Of a DNA stretch of 64,000 bases, positions 50,622 to 63,577 are shown piece by piece (the stretch's first letter is position 1; each line of letters opens with the position of its first letter). A program made the translations under genes and the position numbers. The DNA is from Eonycteris spelaea (lineage: Eukaryota > Chordata > Mammalia > Chiroptera > Pteropodidae). The stretch is taken from NCBI GenBank assembly GCA_003508835.1, contig PUFA01000312.1:1178501-1242500 (forward strand), read 5' to 3'. The notes beneath the pieces were generated by a model. It saw only the letters and a list, made by a program, of their open reading frames with translations, was not told where the DNA came from and did not search any database.

Positions 50622-53600
50622 TCAGGCCTGCATCACCGGGCGTGACTTCTCTGCCTGCAGCTTCACTCCGGAGCCCGCAAAGCCCGTGCCGCCCTAGGGG
50701 AGGGGGAAAGGCAGAGGTGAAGGCGGACTGCGGGTTGCAGGTGGCGGCGGCACGTCCTAAGCCCGCAACGCTAAGCGGACCCAGCCAGCAAGGAGGGGTG
50801 TGAGGTAAAGGGGCGGGGAGGTCTGGAGGGGGCGGAGTCTGGGGCAGGAGTGGACGTATGGGAAGGTGAGGGGCGGGGCCTGGGGAGGGACTTCTGACAG
50901 AAGGGCGGAGTCTCGGGGGGAGGGGACTGGAAGGTGGGGGCGGGGCCTCGGAGAGGGGACCAGGAAGAGGGCACCTCGGAAGGGGCCCTGCTCACCCGCT
51001 GCAGCACGATGATGTCGCGGTCCGTGAGCTTCTCCCCGTTCACAGGGTCCACCATGTCTTTCCGAATCAGCTTCTCCACACACTCAAGGGTGACGACGGC
51101 CCCACTGCGATGAGGGGAAGGGTGGTGACGTCCATTGGAGGCCCTGCCCCAAGAGGGAGAGCCACGTTCCCAGGCCTGGCCCCGCCCCACAGATCCCCGG
51201 GTAGACCCCCACCCGCATCACAGTGACTCACGAGGGCCGCAGCACGGCGCACGGTGTGGCGTTGCTCAGGCTGTCGCGTGTCACAGCGCACACGTAGCGC
51301 TCACTGCGCGTGATGAGCCCCACGCGGTCCACGGAGCTGTCGAGTGGCGTGAAGCGCACGGGCGTCAGGTCCGACATGCGCAGAGGCTTCCCCGACATGG
51401 GGCAGGTCACGGTGCGCGACTGTGAGAGCAGGAGGGGGCAGGGTCAACAGGCGGGTTTGGGCCAGGTGCAGAGGATGAGGCTGGAGAGGGCGCCTCAGGG
51501 ACACTGCGGGACCCTAGCCCCCTCGGGCTGAGGGGTGACTCACCGGCTTCTCCAGCTTGGTGGCCTTGGCTTCCGGGGTCAGTGACGGGATCCAGAAGCT
51601 GGGCAGTGCTCTGTCCTTGTCCTTGTCCCTGCCTGTGGTGCCCGCACTGGGGCCGGGCTCAGTATCATCTGAAGGGAGCCAGGGGTTCAGATGCCACCCC
51701 TGAGGGAGGACCCCCACCCACCCACAGGCCTGCTCCCCCTCACCTGGGCCATTCCCTGGGCTGGTCTTGGGTGTGAAGGGGTTGAGGGGCCGGCTGACGA
51801 TGGCTGCCTCCTTCTCCAAGAAGCCCCGCACCTGGTCCTTGGCCGCGGCCCGCTGCAGTTCTTTCTGCTCCTCCCGCCGGGCACCCCGCTGTTTCTCATA
51901 GGCCTAGAGACAGCGCGGGGAAGAAGTGAGCCAGGAAGAGGCCCAGGGGGGCTCTGCTCCTGAGCTCAGCATCAAAACCATGACACATCCTGTGCCCCCT
52001 CCTCTCATCCATCACCTTCATCTGCCGAGCGATCTCTTTCTTCTGGTGCAGAATGTACTCCAGGATGGCCTCGCGCTCATACAGGTAGCCGTCTGGGCTG
52101 CAGAGAGAGGATGGGGTGGGAATGCGTGGGCCTGGCCCAGGGCGCACAGCCAGGCCTTCATGACCACATGCTCAATGTCAGCGCCTTGCCCTGGGCACCA
52201 CCCACCACGTCATGGCAGCAGCTTCCTTGGCTCTCAGCCTCGCTCTGAGATGACAGTACCGCTAGAACTCTCCTGGCTTTGTGAAATGCTCTGGTGTGCC
52301 CAGGGAATCTGGTAATGTGACGCGTGACTCAGCTGGGCTGTCCAAACCCCTCACAGTCCAAACAAAGGACTGGCCCTTGGCGGGCTGGGAGGGACCTTCT
52401 AGACCCTTGGAGTGTCCTGCCTGATAAGAGTGTCTGTCCACCCAGGGGCTTTGGCCATATGGTATCAGCTTGACCTCTGGAGGGGCAGGAAACCAAGGTC
52501 AGCCACGCGGTGGTCAGCCATGTCTACGTAACCGACCTCCAATAAAAACCCAGGACACTGAGGCTCAGGTGAGTTCCCTGGTGGGTGTACTGTGCTCGCG
52601 AGCTGCAACACATCATGGCTGGGAGGATATAGGGCTGATTGTATGACTCCACAGGGAGAGACAACCGGAAGCTCACACTTGGCCTCTCCTGGACCTTGTC
52701 CCACTGTTGATTTTCATTCATATCCTTTCACTGTAATAAACTTGCACTGTGAGCGAACAGCTTTGCTCATTTCTGTGAGTTCTAGTGAGTCACAGAACCT
52801 GAAAGTGACCGCAGGGGCCCTAAACCACAGTGCGCCCTCGTCACTCCCTCTATAAAACAGACGAGTGTCGAGGACGTATTTAACCACTGGACTAAGTTCC
52901 TTACACCCAGTATCTCACTGAAGCCTTTGCCGGGCCGTCTGAGGTGGGTGACAGTGTTCCACACGTGAGAGGTCATTACAAGCCAGGCGATGTCCTAGGA
53001 GCTGTCCCCACTATTACAATTGTTCTTTCCCACTCCCCACAAACCATACCGGGATCATGGTCACGTCTCAGAAGAGGACGCTGAGGCTCTGGGAGGTTAA
53101 TGCTTGCCCTCAGCAGCCTGGCTGTGCACCCCTGTCGCCCCCTCTTTGATGTTCCCTTGCCCTCGCCACCCATGTCCCCAGCTCACGTGACAACGGGGTC
53201 ATGGCAGGGCTGCAGAGAGAGGCAGCAGCAGTCAAAGTCCTTGACGGCATCGCGGCTCAGTCGAATGTTCTGGGTCCCATAGCCTGAGGCCGCTGGGAAC
53301 AGAGACAGGCAGAGGGATGAAGGGATGGGACACATGCCCCTCTCTAGACCCCAGGAGAGAGGCACAGGGAGAGCTCAGAGGGGAGAGGACCCAGAGAGAA
53401 GCGGGCAGCTAAGAGCTTGGGCTGTGTGTCACCCACAGGAAGGTGTCAGTCCCCAGAGGGCAGGTGACAGGCTCCCCTAAGCTCTTCTGGCTCTGTGACC
53501 AAGTTCAAGCTCCTGAACCTCTCTGGGCCTCAGTTTCCTCTTCTGAAATATAGCCATGACAACAGTGACAACAAAGGACTGGCCCTTGGTGGGCTCTGGG

Positions 53601-53947
53601 AAGGACCCTCTAGACCTTTGGCGTGTCCTGCCTGATAGGAGCGTGTTTGTTCACCTGGGGGCTTGGCCATATGTATCAGCTTGACCTCTGGAGGGGCTGG
53701 TGACCAAGGTCAGCCTGCACAGTAGGTGTGTGTGGGGGGAGTGGCTTGCCGCTCATGTGGACTGTCACATATGTGTTCATGACCATCAACTGGGGGAGAG
53801 ACACGCACAGAAAGCACAACCAGAGGTACAAACTGAAATGGTGTCTTTGAGACCCATGTCCCCTCTCGACCCAGTACCTGTGTCCTTCTTCTTTTCATGG
53901 TAGGTGTAGACAGCCCCCGCCGTGCAGTTCTTCCCATGCCGCGTCAT
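50622..53947 (-). CDS. NOSIP: Nitric oxide synthase-interacting protein, E3 ubiquitin ligase, eight coding exons, intact
   Basis: NOSIP binds endothelial and neuronal NO synthase and acts as an E3 ubiquitin ligase. Minus-strand exons in order: 53947-53878, 53292-53187, 52097-52016, 51903-51744, 51668-51544, 51419-51232, 51104-50996 and 50693-50622, all with consensus borders. They sum to 912 bases, 303 codons plus stop, two more than human, with no frameshift. The start reads MTRHGKNCTAGAVYTYHEKK. The N-terminal split U-box includes FDCCCLSLQPCHDPVVTPDG. A charged coiled stretch follows (KQRGARREEQKELQR), then FLEKEAAIVSRPLNPF, LPSFWIPSLTPEAKATKLEK, the C-terminal U-box half TVTCPMSGKPLRMSDLTPV, VCAVTRDSLSNATPCAVL and the end SRPVMQA. 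A non-coding first exon lies 7 kb away at about 60.94-61.06 kb. Confidence 0.96.
52340..52800 (+). mobile_element. Solo LTR-like element in NOSIP intron
   Basis: An LTR-like layout: a left part with aaaggactggcccttggc and tatcagcttgacctctgg, then ccaataaaaacccaggac, a poly(A)-signal region tgtaataaacttgc (52731-52744) and a right end tttctgtgagttctagtgag typical of ERVL-type LTR ends. The left 150 bases recur at 53565-53715. No retroviral coding sequence is seen. Confidence 0.55.
53565..53715 (+). repeat. Second copy of the LTR left part in another NOSIP intron
   Basis: Phrases aaaggactggcccttgg, gtgtcctgcctgatagga, atcagcttgacctctgg and accaaggtcagcc repeat the left 150 bases of the element at 52340-52800 with modest divergence and the same orientation. 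The right part is missing or unrecognisable. Confidence 0.7.
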
Positions 53948-54459
53948 CCTGGGGACAGGAAGGGACAGTTGCAGTGGTGCCCGGAGGGAGCCTGCACAGG
54001 GACACCCATCAGGGCTGATCTGTGCCCCAGATGGGAAAGCTGGCATGGGGGGAGGGGGGAAGGACAGTTTTACACATGTTAAATGCTTAAGGAATCCCTA
54101 CACGTTCCAAAAAAGAAAAGTCACTATCTTGAAAAAGACCTGTGGTTTGCTTGTGGGTGTCGGCAGGGCTGTGCCTTATGAATTACAGTGAGGTGGAGAA
54201 ATTATCTGAAATCTGATGGAAAGTTCCAGCACCATGTGTGGCTGCGTGTGGCTCCTCACACACGTGGGGAACTGAGGTGCCCGGCTGATGTTTAAGGTGC
54301 ATGTGCTCTGTGCTCAGTACGCCTGCATGCTCATTCCAACTGAGCATGGATTTCTGGGTTCACTTAGTCTTTCTTGTGGATGAATTCACATGTAACCAAA
54401 GGCTTTATGCTCAAATTGATCCCTAACATCTCAATCGCACTAGAATAAATTCTGAGTTT

Positions 54460-55095
54460 TCAAAACAACCACCCGGAGCACAACTGACAACACATGGCAC
54501 TCTGGCAAATCCATGAGAAAAACACAGCTACCCCAAAAGGAAAACAAGCAAAAGATATGAAGAGACAATTGACAGAAGAAGCTCAAAGGCCAGCAAGGGG
54601 CTGGAGAGATGTTCAAACTCTATCCAAAGGGAGACCACACTGAGCTACCACGTTACACGTATCATCAGGCTGGTGAAACTTTGAAAGCCGGGTGAGACCA
54701 AGGCTGGGTGGGGATGTGAGGTCAGTCATGGGAACTGTCGGGCGATGCTGAGGTTGAGTGGACAGGATCAGCTGTCCTGGAACACGGGCTGGAGGTACTT
54801 TAGCAACCTGAGTGTAAGTGTCCCAAAGACAGTCTCAGAGACACAAAGGAGCATGCATAAGGATGTTCACAGCAGCGTTATTTACACCGCAGACAAGTCG
54901 AAGCCAAATGAATGTCCCTCCCTGGACAACGGAGAGGGATTGCCCATCATGCAGACTACGCAGCTGTGGGATGTATATGACTAGGTGTGTGCAAAGCATC
55001 ATGGATGGACCTTAAAAACACAATATGGGTGAAAAAAGGAAGAAATAAAGGAGATCGCTAACAATCTACACATGTACAAAACGAGAGAGTTTAAA
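54460..55095 (+). repeat. LINE-1-like fragment, sense, in NOSIP intron 1
   Basis: Phrases such as tatgaagagacaattgac, gctaccacgttacacg, ggatgttcacagcagcg and ttatttacaccgcaga follow sense L1 3' text in a diverged form. The rest of 55100-56330 has no gene or repeat that I can name. Confidence 0.6.
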
Positions 55096-56364
55096 GAACT
55101 CCTACAAATTAAAGGATCACACATATCAGAACGGTGGCCCAGGTAGGGGAGGGGACTCACAGGGGACAAACAGGACTAAATAAATGAAACAAGAAGGAGG
55201 AGTTAGGTGGATCTACATGCAGAGACTTAAGCAATGTGACCTCCTGCCTGGGCCAAGTCCAAGGTTGACCTCCTGGTCTCTGTGGCCCTGTACTGGTGAC
55301 TGACTTTTCCTGAGACCCAGTTTCCTGTGTAAAAAGTGGTGATAACCAGGGGATTGGATTGCTGTGAAGACTCAATGAAGTCATGCTCAAAGCGTGACAC
55401 ACCAGGGGTGTTCAGGAAATATTCTCTCCAGTTCCCTAGGGGCAAGGAGGATCCAGAAGGCAGAGGTGGGACGTGGAGGGCACAACCAAGAGCTCCCAAA
55501 GAGTAAAAGGTAACTTTGTATTCACTTCCCCCTTCTGGTTGCTTTCAGAAACTTGCCCTTCACTTTGACAACTTGAACTGCAAACCTCTCTGAGCTACGG
55601 ATCTCGCTCGCCCCCTACTGGCGTCTTCGTCCCAAGTCTTGTTTTCAGGTATACTGACGGAACAGACGCACAGACCCGGGAGGCAGCGTCATGCATTTCT
55701 GACCAATGTACGCACCCTCCTAATGTCCCAGTTGAGATACAGAGGGCACTTGTTACCCCAAAAGTGGCCGCTGTGCTGCTGCTCGCAGAAGCTAAACTTG
55801 GTGAAACACCCCGACTTGATGCACAGCCCCTCCTCCGACTCCCCCTCACCCCCAAGCTTTTGAGCAAGTGTCCAGCACCTGCTGCCTCCCCTCACTCACC
55901 TGCCACCCACTCCTCCACCCCGGTCCCCTGGCTTCCACCCAGCCCCCCAACTGCCACTAATGAAGGTCGGGCTGACCTCCTCAGGGCCAAATTCCCCACT
56001 CTATTCTTAGTTGTCAACTGCCTTGACCCTCTGTGCTATTTGGCACTGGGCTGCTTGTCCTGTGGCCAAGAACGGGGTATTTCTACGTCTTTGGCTCCAC
56101 GGACTGGGACAATTTCCCTCATAGAGAGAGAGAGGAACAGCTAGAAAGGGAGTATTATTATTATTTTTTTTACCTTGCTACATGATTTTCGTATTATATG
56201 GGAATACTCACGAGCGACACTGCTTGATCCCTGACCTCAGGCAACTCTCCACGGCCCTGTCTCGTCAGCGTCCAACCTCAGCCACCCTCTGAAGTCTGTC
56301 CCATCACCACGTCCACTTTACAGATAGACAAACTGAGGCTTAGACATGAAGCCATTTGCCTGGG

Positions 56365-56875
56365 GCAGTGGTTCTCAATAAGGTCCAGGGACTCCAGGGG
56401 TCCCGAAGATATTTTCAGGGGGCCCACAAGATGATTTCCATAACACGACAGTCAATTCCCCTTTCTTCTATTCTTCTGTGGCGTTTTCAGAGGGTGTGAC
56501 AGGTAAGGGTGTCACTGCTCTGAAGGTAATGGAAGATGCGCTTGTTCGTCCTCAGTTTTCGAAAGTTGTTATGTTACAATAAATGAAAGAAACCAGGCAC
56601 AGAAGCTGTGTCTTCCTGCTTCCATTTAAATGAGATGTCCTGAAAGGGAAAATCCCCAGGGACATGGATAGGGAGCAGACGGTAGAGATGGGGGATGGGC
56701 AGTGACAGCTGAGGGCTGAGGGGTTTCTTTCTGGGGTGAGGAAAATGTTCTGGAATCGGAAAGTGGTGACGGTGGCACAAAATAGTGAACACGCTAAAAA
56801 CCATGGAACTGTACACTCTAAGTGGGTGACTTTTGTGTTATGTGAATTCTATCTCAATAAAACGTTTTTAATGTG
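56365..56875 (+). repeat. DNA-transposon fragment followed by LINE-1 3' end
   Basis: 56365-56480 reads gtggttctcaataaggtcc, agatattttcaggggg, as in hAT-like elements. 56580-56875 is a sense L1 terminus, with aatgagatgtcctgaaagg, ttctttctggggtgagg and attctatctcaataaaac at the end. I see no gene. Confidence 0.55.
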
Positions 56876-57309
56876 TTTTAATTTCTGAGAGGGCAAATCT
56901 TGATAGAACTCAGAGTCTTTGGTGGCTTCCAGGTCCGGAGACCGAAAGGTCTGAAAACTTCCTGCCAGGGGTCAAAGGCAGGTGGTGGGGCCACGACCTC
57001 AGACCCTGGACGCTGAGCTTTCGGCCACCACGCTACCCTGTCTCTGCAGCAAGACAATCTCAAAGTAGAAAACAGAACTAGGGCCATCTGCTGCATTAGG
57101 ATTTCGGAGAGGACGCATCGAAGCTACATGGACTATTCGGTCATCACTCCTATTTTATGGGAAGGATAAAAAAATTTCGCATTAGCCTCCCAGCTGGGAA
57201 GTGCAGAGCCGGGATTCGAACCCCAGCAGCTGGGCTCTGAAGCTGCCATCTCAACCATGTGACAACTGTCAGTCCTTCCAGGAAGGTCACGATCCAAGAA
57301 TTCCTATTT

Positions 57310-57650
57310 TTGCACAAATCTTCAAAATCCAGGGTATATTTTACTATTTTGACACATCTCAATTCAGACACTAAATTTCCACTGGAGATACTTGTCCCAT
57401 GTTGAGGCTTCATAAAACGCACAGGTGCAAATAAACACATATTCACACGCCCCCATCGTTCCAGACATACTTAAAAGTTTTCCAACGGCTGAATCAAGTG
57501 TTGGTGCTTAAGTTTAAATTAATCACAATGAAATAATTAAAAACTTCAGTCCCGCAGTGGCACTAGCCATATATCGAAGTTCTTCACAGCCCCTTGGGAC
57601 TCGTGGCTACTGTATTGGATGGAAGGCGTGAGTCAAGAGGGCTTTTAGAA
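57310..57650. repeat. Old DNA-transposon copy (third copy of family)
   Basis: Phrases gacacatctcaattcagac, aatcacaatgaaataatt, tggcactagccatat and gtggctactgtattggatgg match the family at 8.25 and 16.78 kb, here near full length. 57650-58900 is unassigned apart from short MIR-like pieces. Confidence 0.5.
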
Positions 57651-58924
57651 ATGTGGCCACTGTGCCTCTGACACGTTCATAATTCCTTAACGTCATCTAC
57701 ACTCCAGCTTGCGTTCAGATTTCCCCGACTCCCATCTGCCTCTTCTTGCAATTGCTCTGTCTGGATCCTGAACCAGCAATTCCCTTGAGACCCTAAAGGT
57801 GCTACAAGCTCTGTCCCTACAAGGCCATCCCAGGGGGACAGAGGCCTCTGTGTTAAAGGGCTAATTACATTCAAGGAAATCACAGAAACAGGACGTGTTG
57901 AAAACAAGAGAGAGAGAATTCTCCGGTTGCAGATGCGAGCTGAGATTTTCTATTAGTAATGGCCGATGTTGAAGAGGTTCAGTGAACCTGGCTCTGCTCT
58001 AAGTATTTCACGCATAGTGACTCCGTCGAATTACACCACAATCCAAACTGTTGCCACAAACGAGGGTCAGAGGCACGGGCAGATGCTCAGGGTTCTGCAG
58101 CCCGGGTTCAACCCAGGTACCCGAGTCTGTGGCCTGGCTGCAAGTGGCCTCAGGCACTGTGCTGGACTCGGCGTGGAACAGCAAAGCTATTTTGTGTGCC
58201 CGGTCCTTCCCCCTGGAAACCCTGTCCCCTGCTTCTTCCCAGGCTCCATGAGGAGTCGCCTCTCTGGGTGGCTCTCCAGGCTGAGTTAGGTGTTCCCTGA
58301 GCCCTGCCTGATAATGCCCGAGTTACCCCCAGCACAGCTGCTACCCCTCACCGGCTTCCCCTCCGGAATAGGAACCACTAGAGGGGGCCTGGCTCAGACC
58401 CCTGTCCAGGTGGCAACATTGCCTGATGCCTGGGTGGTCGGGGGCTCAGAAAGTCGGGATGAGATCAGTTAACGACTTCCAATGCCAAGAGAAGTATGTA
58501 ATCAATGAACTGATCGCCTAAACAATCAACAAATTAATCTCAAAACCACTAAAATAATAGAAGTGATCATCATATCCTTCAAACATTTATACTCTGGGCC
58601 CTGAGCACTTCATGGGCCTGAACACACCCAGTCCTCAGGACAACCTCCAGAGGTAGGTTCTCCCCAGCTTACAGGTGACAAAACAGATGTCCAGAGGGAC
58701 AGACCAACCCCAGTGAGCTTTAAAAATGGAACTTTAAGTCACTCCCTTCTACTGCTTCTTGGACACAGGTCATGACAAAAACCCAACTGCTCAGATGAAA
58801 ACCGTAGGAGGAACGACTGTTGACTGATGCCATTCAGAGAAAGGCTGATGGGAACCAGGAATTCTCAGGGCTAAACTAGTGGAAAGGAGAAGAAGGTAGT
58901 TTACAATGGTGGGTTTGTGCTCTT

Positions 58925-59290
58925 CCTGTCTGTTAGTCTGCCTGGGCTGCCAAGACAAACACCACAGCCCGGGTGGCTTAAGCAACAGATGTTTATTTCC
59001 TCCCAGTTCTGGAAGCTGGAAGTCCAAAATCAGGGAGCATGGTTGGGTTCTGGGGAGGACACTCTCCCTGGCTTGCAGATGGCTGCCCACCTTCTCGTGT
59101 TCCCACTGGGAGGAGAGAGCACTCGCTGGCATCTCCTCTTACACGGACACTAACCCGATGGGTCAAGACCCCACCCTTAGGACTTCATATAACCTTAATT
59201 ACATCCATAAAGACCGAATCTCCAAACAGTCTTGTTGGAGGCTGGGTTTTGACATATGCATTTGTGGGGAGGGAAAAATATTAAGTCCAT
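58925..59290 (+). repeat. Mammalian interspersed element in NOSIP intron 1
   Basis: Text: gcctgggctgccaagacaaa, gtggcttaagcaacagatg, tttatttcctcccagttctgg, aagctggaagtccaaaatc and cccttaggacttcatataacc. This is a common family whose start is also echoed at 270-340. It is non-coding. Confidence 0.6.
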
Positions 59291-59439
59291 AAATACCACC
59301 TGAAGCCCCTCATCGGTCTCATCAACATGAAAAGTGGGACATATAGGCATTATGCAACATGAAGCTACCAGCGCTGAAATGGCCGAATCTAAATTTAATC
59401 AAGCCTTTAGATTTAATTTCCTACCTTGAAAGTCAGAGA

Positions 59440-60640
59440 ATATAGCAGGGATGGACCGAAAAGGGCCAGATAGGAAAGATTTTCCACTCTGCAGGCCACA
59501 TGGCCCCTGTCACAACTACTCGACCCTGCTCTTGCATGGCAAAAGCAGCCATTGGCATTATGTAAACGAACGAGCAGAGCTGTGTTCCAATAAAACTTTA
59601 TTTATGGATGCTGACATCTGAGTCACATAAAATTGTCGTGGGTCACAAAATATTATTCTTTCGATTTTTTCCAATTATTTAAACACGTTACAAGCCTTCT
59701 TACCTTGCAGGCTGTATAAACATAGATGGTGGTTGTAAATTATATATCTGATAAAAGCATTGTATCTAGAATATATAAAAAAACTTTTGATTCAACAACA
59801 AAATGACAAATAACCCAGTTCAAAAATGGACAAAGGACTGGAATAGACATTTCTCTGAAGTAGATATATAAATGGCCATGAAACACGTGAACAAATGCTC
59901 CACGTCATTAATCATTGAGAAAACGCAAACACGACCACAATGAGATACCAGTTCGTACCCATTTAGAATGACTAACGTCAAAAAGCCAGATAATAACACG
60001 TGTGGAGAAACTGGAACCCTTATACACTGAGGGTGGGAATGGAAAACGGTGCAGTTCCTCAAAAGGTTAAATGTAGAGTTACTATTTAATTCAGCAATTT
60101 CGATTCCAATGGAAATGAAAACGTGTCCATCCACACAAAAACTTGTACACAAATGTTCACAGCAGCGTTATTCTCAATAGCCAAAAAGTGTAAACAACCC
60201 AAATGTCCATCGACTGATAAATGGATAAACAGAGTATGGTAGATCTCATACAAAGGACTATTATTTACCCATAAAAAGAACGAAGTACCGATCCACTCAC
60301 TATACGATGTGGATGAACCTTGAAACGTTAGGCTACGTGAAAAAAGCCACACAGAAGAATGATTCCACTTATGTGAAATGTCCTGATTGGGTAGATCCAT
60401 AGAGTTAGAAAGTAGATTAGATTACCGGTTGTCTGGGGCTGGATGGGGGGGGGGACGGGCGGGGACATGGGGAGTGACAGGCTGATGGATACTTCGTTTC
60501 TTTGTGGAGAGATGAAAATGATTAGGGTGATGGTTGCAAAACTCTGTGAATATACTAATAACTAGTGAACTGTACACTTTACATGGGTGAACTATATGTT
60601 ATGTGAAGCATATTCCGATACAGCTGATTTTTTTTTAAAG
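59440..60640 (+). repeat. hAT-type copy followed by long LINE-1 3' end
   Basis: 59440-59690 is a second copy of the element at 41338-41560, in opposite orientation (agctgtgttccaataaaac, actttatttatgg). 59700-60640 is sense L1 sequence: caaaatgacaaataaccc, gaatagacatttctctgaag, tgagataccagttcgtacc, tgttcacagcagcgttattc and the end terminus at gtgaactatatgttatgtg. No open frame survives. Confidence 0.8.
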
Positions 60641-60943
60641 GACAGCAGGATTTGGTTTTCTGGCCTGTTGAACCCTGGCATAGAGGAATAAGAGCAATGA
60701 GATTATAAAGAAACAGAAAGACAAATCCAGATGGTGGGATGATCGACAGAATAAATGACCCAGTTTCTTCAATGAAAATTGAAATTACAGCGAGAAAAAT
60801 ACAGAATGGGGTGGGAGGGGGATTGTTTTAAATTAAGAAATTTAAGAGACATTGAAAGACGATTGGATTATCGAAATCCTGCCCATGTTTCCCTCAGGAC
60901 CCCAGAACTCGGGCCGGCGGTGCCTCCACCGCCTGGAACTCAC

Positions 60944-61160
60944 CTCAGAAGCGTCTCTCTGTCCCTTCGTTGATTCTCCAACTGTGCTCCTACCCCGGAA
61001 AGGAACGCTGTTTTCCCTCGTAGCTCCGCCCACTTCCGCACAGTCGAAGAAACCGGAAGGAGAGTTGCCCCTACTTGCGGAGGTACCTCGGTTGGTTTGG
61101 TCCTGAGTCTCTCCCGTCTTCTCTTCCTCCCTCCGGAAACGTGAGTGACAGGTCGAAGGT
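60944..61160 (-). promoter_or_regulatory. NOSIP: NOSIP promoter and non-coding exon 1, head-to-head with PRRG2
   Basis: On the minus strand a donor CTGAG|GTGAGT at 60944/60943 closes a short leader exon. Above it, ETS-type sites (accggaagg at 61052, ccggaaac near 61133) and a gggcgga box near 61025 lie in a GC-rich block. PRRG2 is transcribed the other way, with its first coding exon 1.5 kb to the right. I infer a bidirectional promoter; the start sites are not fixed. Confidence 0.55.
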
Positions 61161-62582
61161 TCCGGTTAGTGAAACTTGTGTGACTCTGGGGCGCTTAGTA
61201 CCTACTAGGTATTTACCGGGGCAGGCGATTTCCTACTTGTACCCAAGCATTGCGTCTCTCTAAAGCCCGAGTTTAAGGACTAGTCGCTTCCTCCTGGGAT
61301 TGGGAAGCCACTTCCCTAAGTATATCACCCACCTTTCTTGCTGTAAGTTAAGGGACAATTGAGAAGGGACAGCCCCTCTGTTCCCATTTGATAAACAGAG
61401 CAATTGAGAAATCGAAAGTCACAGCCGTCCAAATCACCCCAGGAAACAGGAATTTACAGCGGCATATCTGCCTTCCCGCAGGGACGAAGGCATACAGTCC
61501 CCGTCAGTTTGTAGACATCTGGAGACCTAGACGTTTGTTTTCCTAGCTCAGCTGGGCGACCTCCTTTTGGGGAAACTGGAGGAGGCGCATATTCAATCTC
61601 CTAAGTGCCCCACGGTGTCGTAGACCCTGGCCTCCCTATGGGGCTCTGGACAGGCCCTTCATCATAAGGTCCCTTTAAATACTCTGTCCCTTACCTGAGT
61701 CCCGCCCAGGACAGGTAGTCGCAAACCCCACCCCTCTGCCAGGAACCGGGATCAGGCCGATTACAGGGGAGCGCAGGAGCGGAGTGGGGAACCCATCCCT
61801 CCCCTCCCCTCTCGCTGTCCCCTTTCACAGCTATCCTGGCCACAGCTGGCCTCAGAGGCCCTACTTAAGGAGGAGGGGGCAGTGCTCACAAGTCTGAGAG
61901 CAGGTAAGTGAATGACCCTGGAGGCAGATCCTGGCTTGGGAACATCAGCGTCCTGCCTCCCTGCTCCTTTGGGTCCCAGAAGTTTGGGGGACCCCAAGCC
62001 CAGGAGTCCAGGGCCCTTGCCTCCTCCTCCCCTTGAACCCAAGAATATAGGCCCCTGCTCTCGCCTCTCCTGTAAGCTTTGGTCTCTGTGGGTGGATGTG
62101 GCAATGGATATGGAGCGAGATGGGATATGTGGAAATTATCAGGAAGGAAGGAATCTCGATCACCAGTGGACATATTTATGAGCACCCACTATGTGCCAAA
62201 ACTGTGCTAGGGGCTGCAGACACAGAGGGGAAAAAAATAAGCTCCCTGCTTCAGTCTCTGGAGGCACACTGCCTTTGCTCAAATCTGCCTCTGAATCTTG
62301 CAGACCCTATCATCATGGGCAAGTTCTTTGACTTCTCTGTCCCTCAATTTCCTCTTCTATACAATGAGGATAATAATAGCACTGCTGTTAAAATTAAACT
62401 GAGTTGATATAGGTAAACTGCATTGAACAGTGCCCGGCCCAGAATACAAGCTATGCCAATGTCTGCTATTATTGTTGTAATTCATGGGCCACAGAAATCC
62501 AGTCAGAGAGACCTTGCCTTGTTCCTTAGGGGCTGAGGCGCCTGTCATCTCTATCACACCTGGTTCCAGGTGTCCACAAACT
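61160..62582 (+). promoter_or_regulatory. PRRG2: PRRG2 5' region with a possible non-coding exon
   Basis: A donor GAGCAG|GTAAGT at 61903/61904 follows a TATA-like tacttaagg (61862-61870) about 35 bases upstream, so a short non-coding exon may end here. An acceptor ggttccag is at 62562-62569, just before the ATG exon. 62170-62490 contains MIR-like text (tgagcacccactatgtgcc). No other gene is seen. Confidence 0.45.
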
Positions 62583-63252
62583 ATGAGGAGCCACTCCTCT
62601 CTGCTGCTGTTATACCTGGGGTTGACCACCTGCCTGGACACCTCACCCAGTGGGAAGCAAGATCAAGGTGAGTGTTCGGGGGAAGAGCTGGTGTCCAGGA
62701 GCTGACATCTAACTTCCCCTGACCCAGGAACCCTTGCCTCTAGTCCCCTCCTATCCCAGGACCCCATAGCTCTCTGTCCCCTTAGGTTCAGGTTCCTCCA
62801 AGTCCCTAGTCCTTCACTTTTCTGTCCCTCATGTCCTTGAGGCCCAGAAGTCTTCCTGGACTCCCCAGGCCTGGAACTTCCTGGGGCAGCCATAGGCGGG
62901 TTCCACGAGCCAACCACTGGGACCTGGAGCTGTTCACGCCAGGGAACCTGGAACGGGAATGTTATGAGGAGAAGTGTTCTTGGAAGAGGCACGGGAGTAC
63001 TTTGAGGACAATACTCGGACGGTGAGAGCTTGGGGACGCTGGAGTCCCTCTGTCTTCTCCAGGCTCTGGAGTGGAGTGTGGTGGGGGCGGGGTTCTAGCC
63101 CTCAACTCCCTCTACTGATTTGGGTTCAGAAATCAGGGTGGGCTCGTTTGGGCGTGTAGGATCTCCCAGCTGACAGCTGTCTTTCTGTCTTCTCTACTCC
63201 TATCCTTTCAAGAAACAATTCTGGGAGATCTACGCCTACAATGGCAAAGGAG
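62583..63252 (+). CDS. PRRG2: Proline-rich Gla protein 2, first three coding exons, cut by window edge, two apparent frameshifts
   Basis: PRRG2 (TMG2) is a single-pass membrane protein with a vitamin K-dependent Gla domain and a Pro-rich cytoplasmic tail. Exons seen: 62583-62667, 62848-63021 and 63213-63252; the membrane helix and tail lie beyond the window. The signal and propeptide region starts MRSHSSLLLLYLGLTTCLDT. The propeptide cleavage region reads HRRVPRANHWDLEL, and the Gla domain NLERECYEEKCSW then EEAREYFEDNTRT, followed by FWEIYAYNGKGG. Two breaks are in exon 2: one base missing near 62863-62872 (ccccaggcctgg), and one G missing at about 62982 (tcttggaagagg). Both sit in short runs and look like sequence errors. 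The start ATG is the first in frame with a signal peptide. Confidence 0.88.
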
Positions 63253-63577
63253 GTGAGTAGAGGGGCCAAGCCATGTTGTTCTGTACAGCTAAGGTAGCCT
63301 TTCCCACGGAAACCGAATCATTGCCCCCACTCCAAATTCCGTGCTCCCCAAGTTCCTGGAGGTGGTTGTTAAAGGTCTGTTCCTGGAGGTGGTTGTCCCT
63401 TCCTTTGAGACTGGAGCTTCTGCCTGAGGAACCCACCACACCTTATTTGAAGGCGTCCCATGTTCCCAGGAAGGGGGAGGAGTTACAGCCTGGGGTCCAT
63501 TTGTCCTCAGGCTCAGAGGCTCTGGCTCACCTGAGCTCCTGTTTGGAGTTCAGAGCCCAAGCCCCTTCTGCAGCTTG

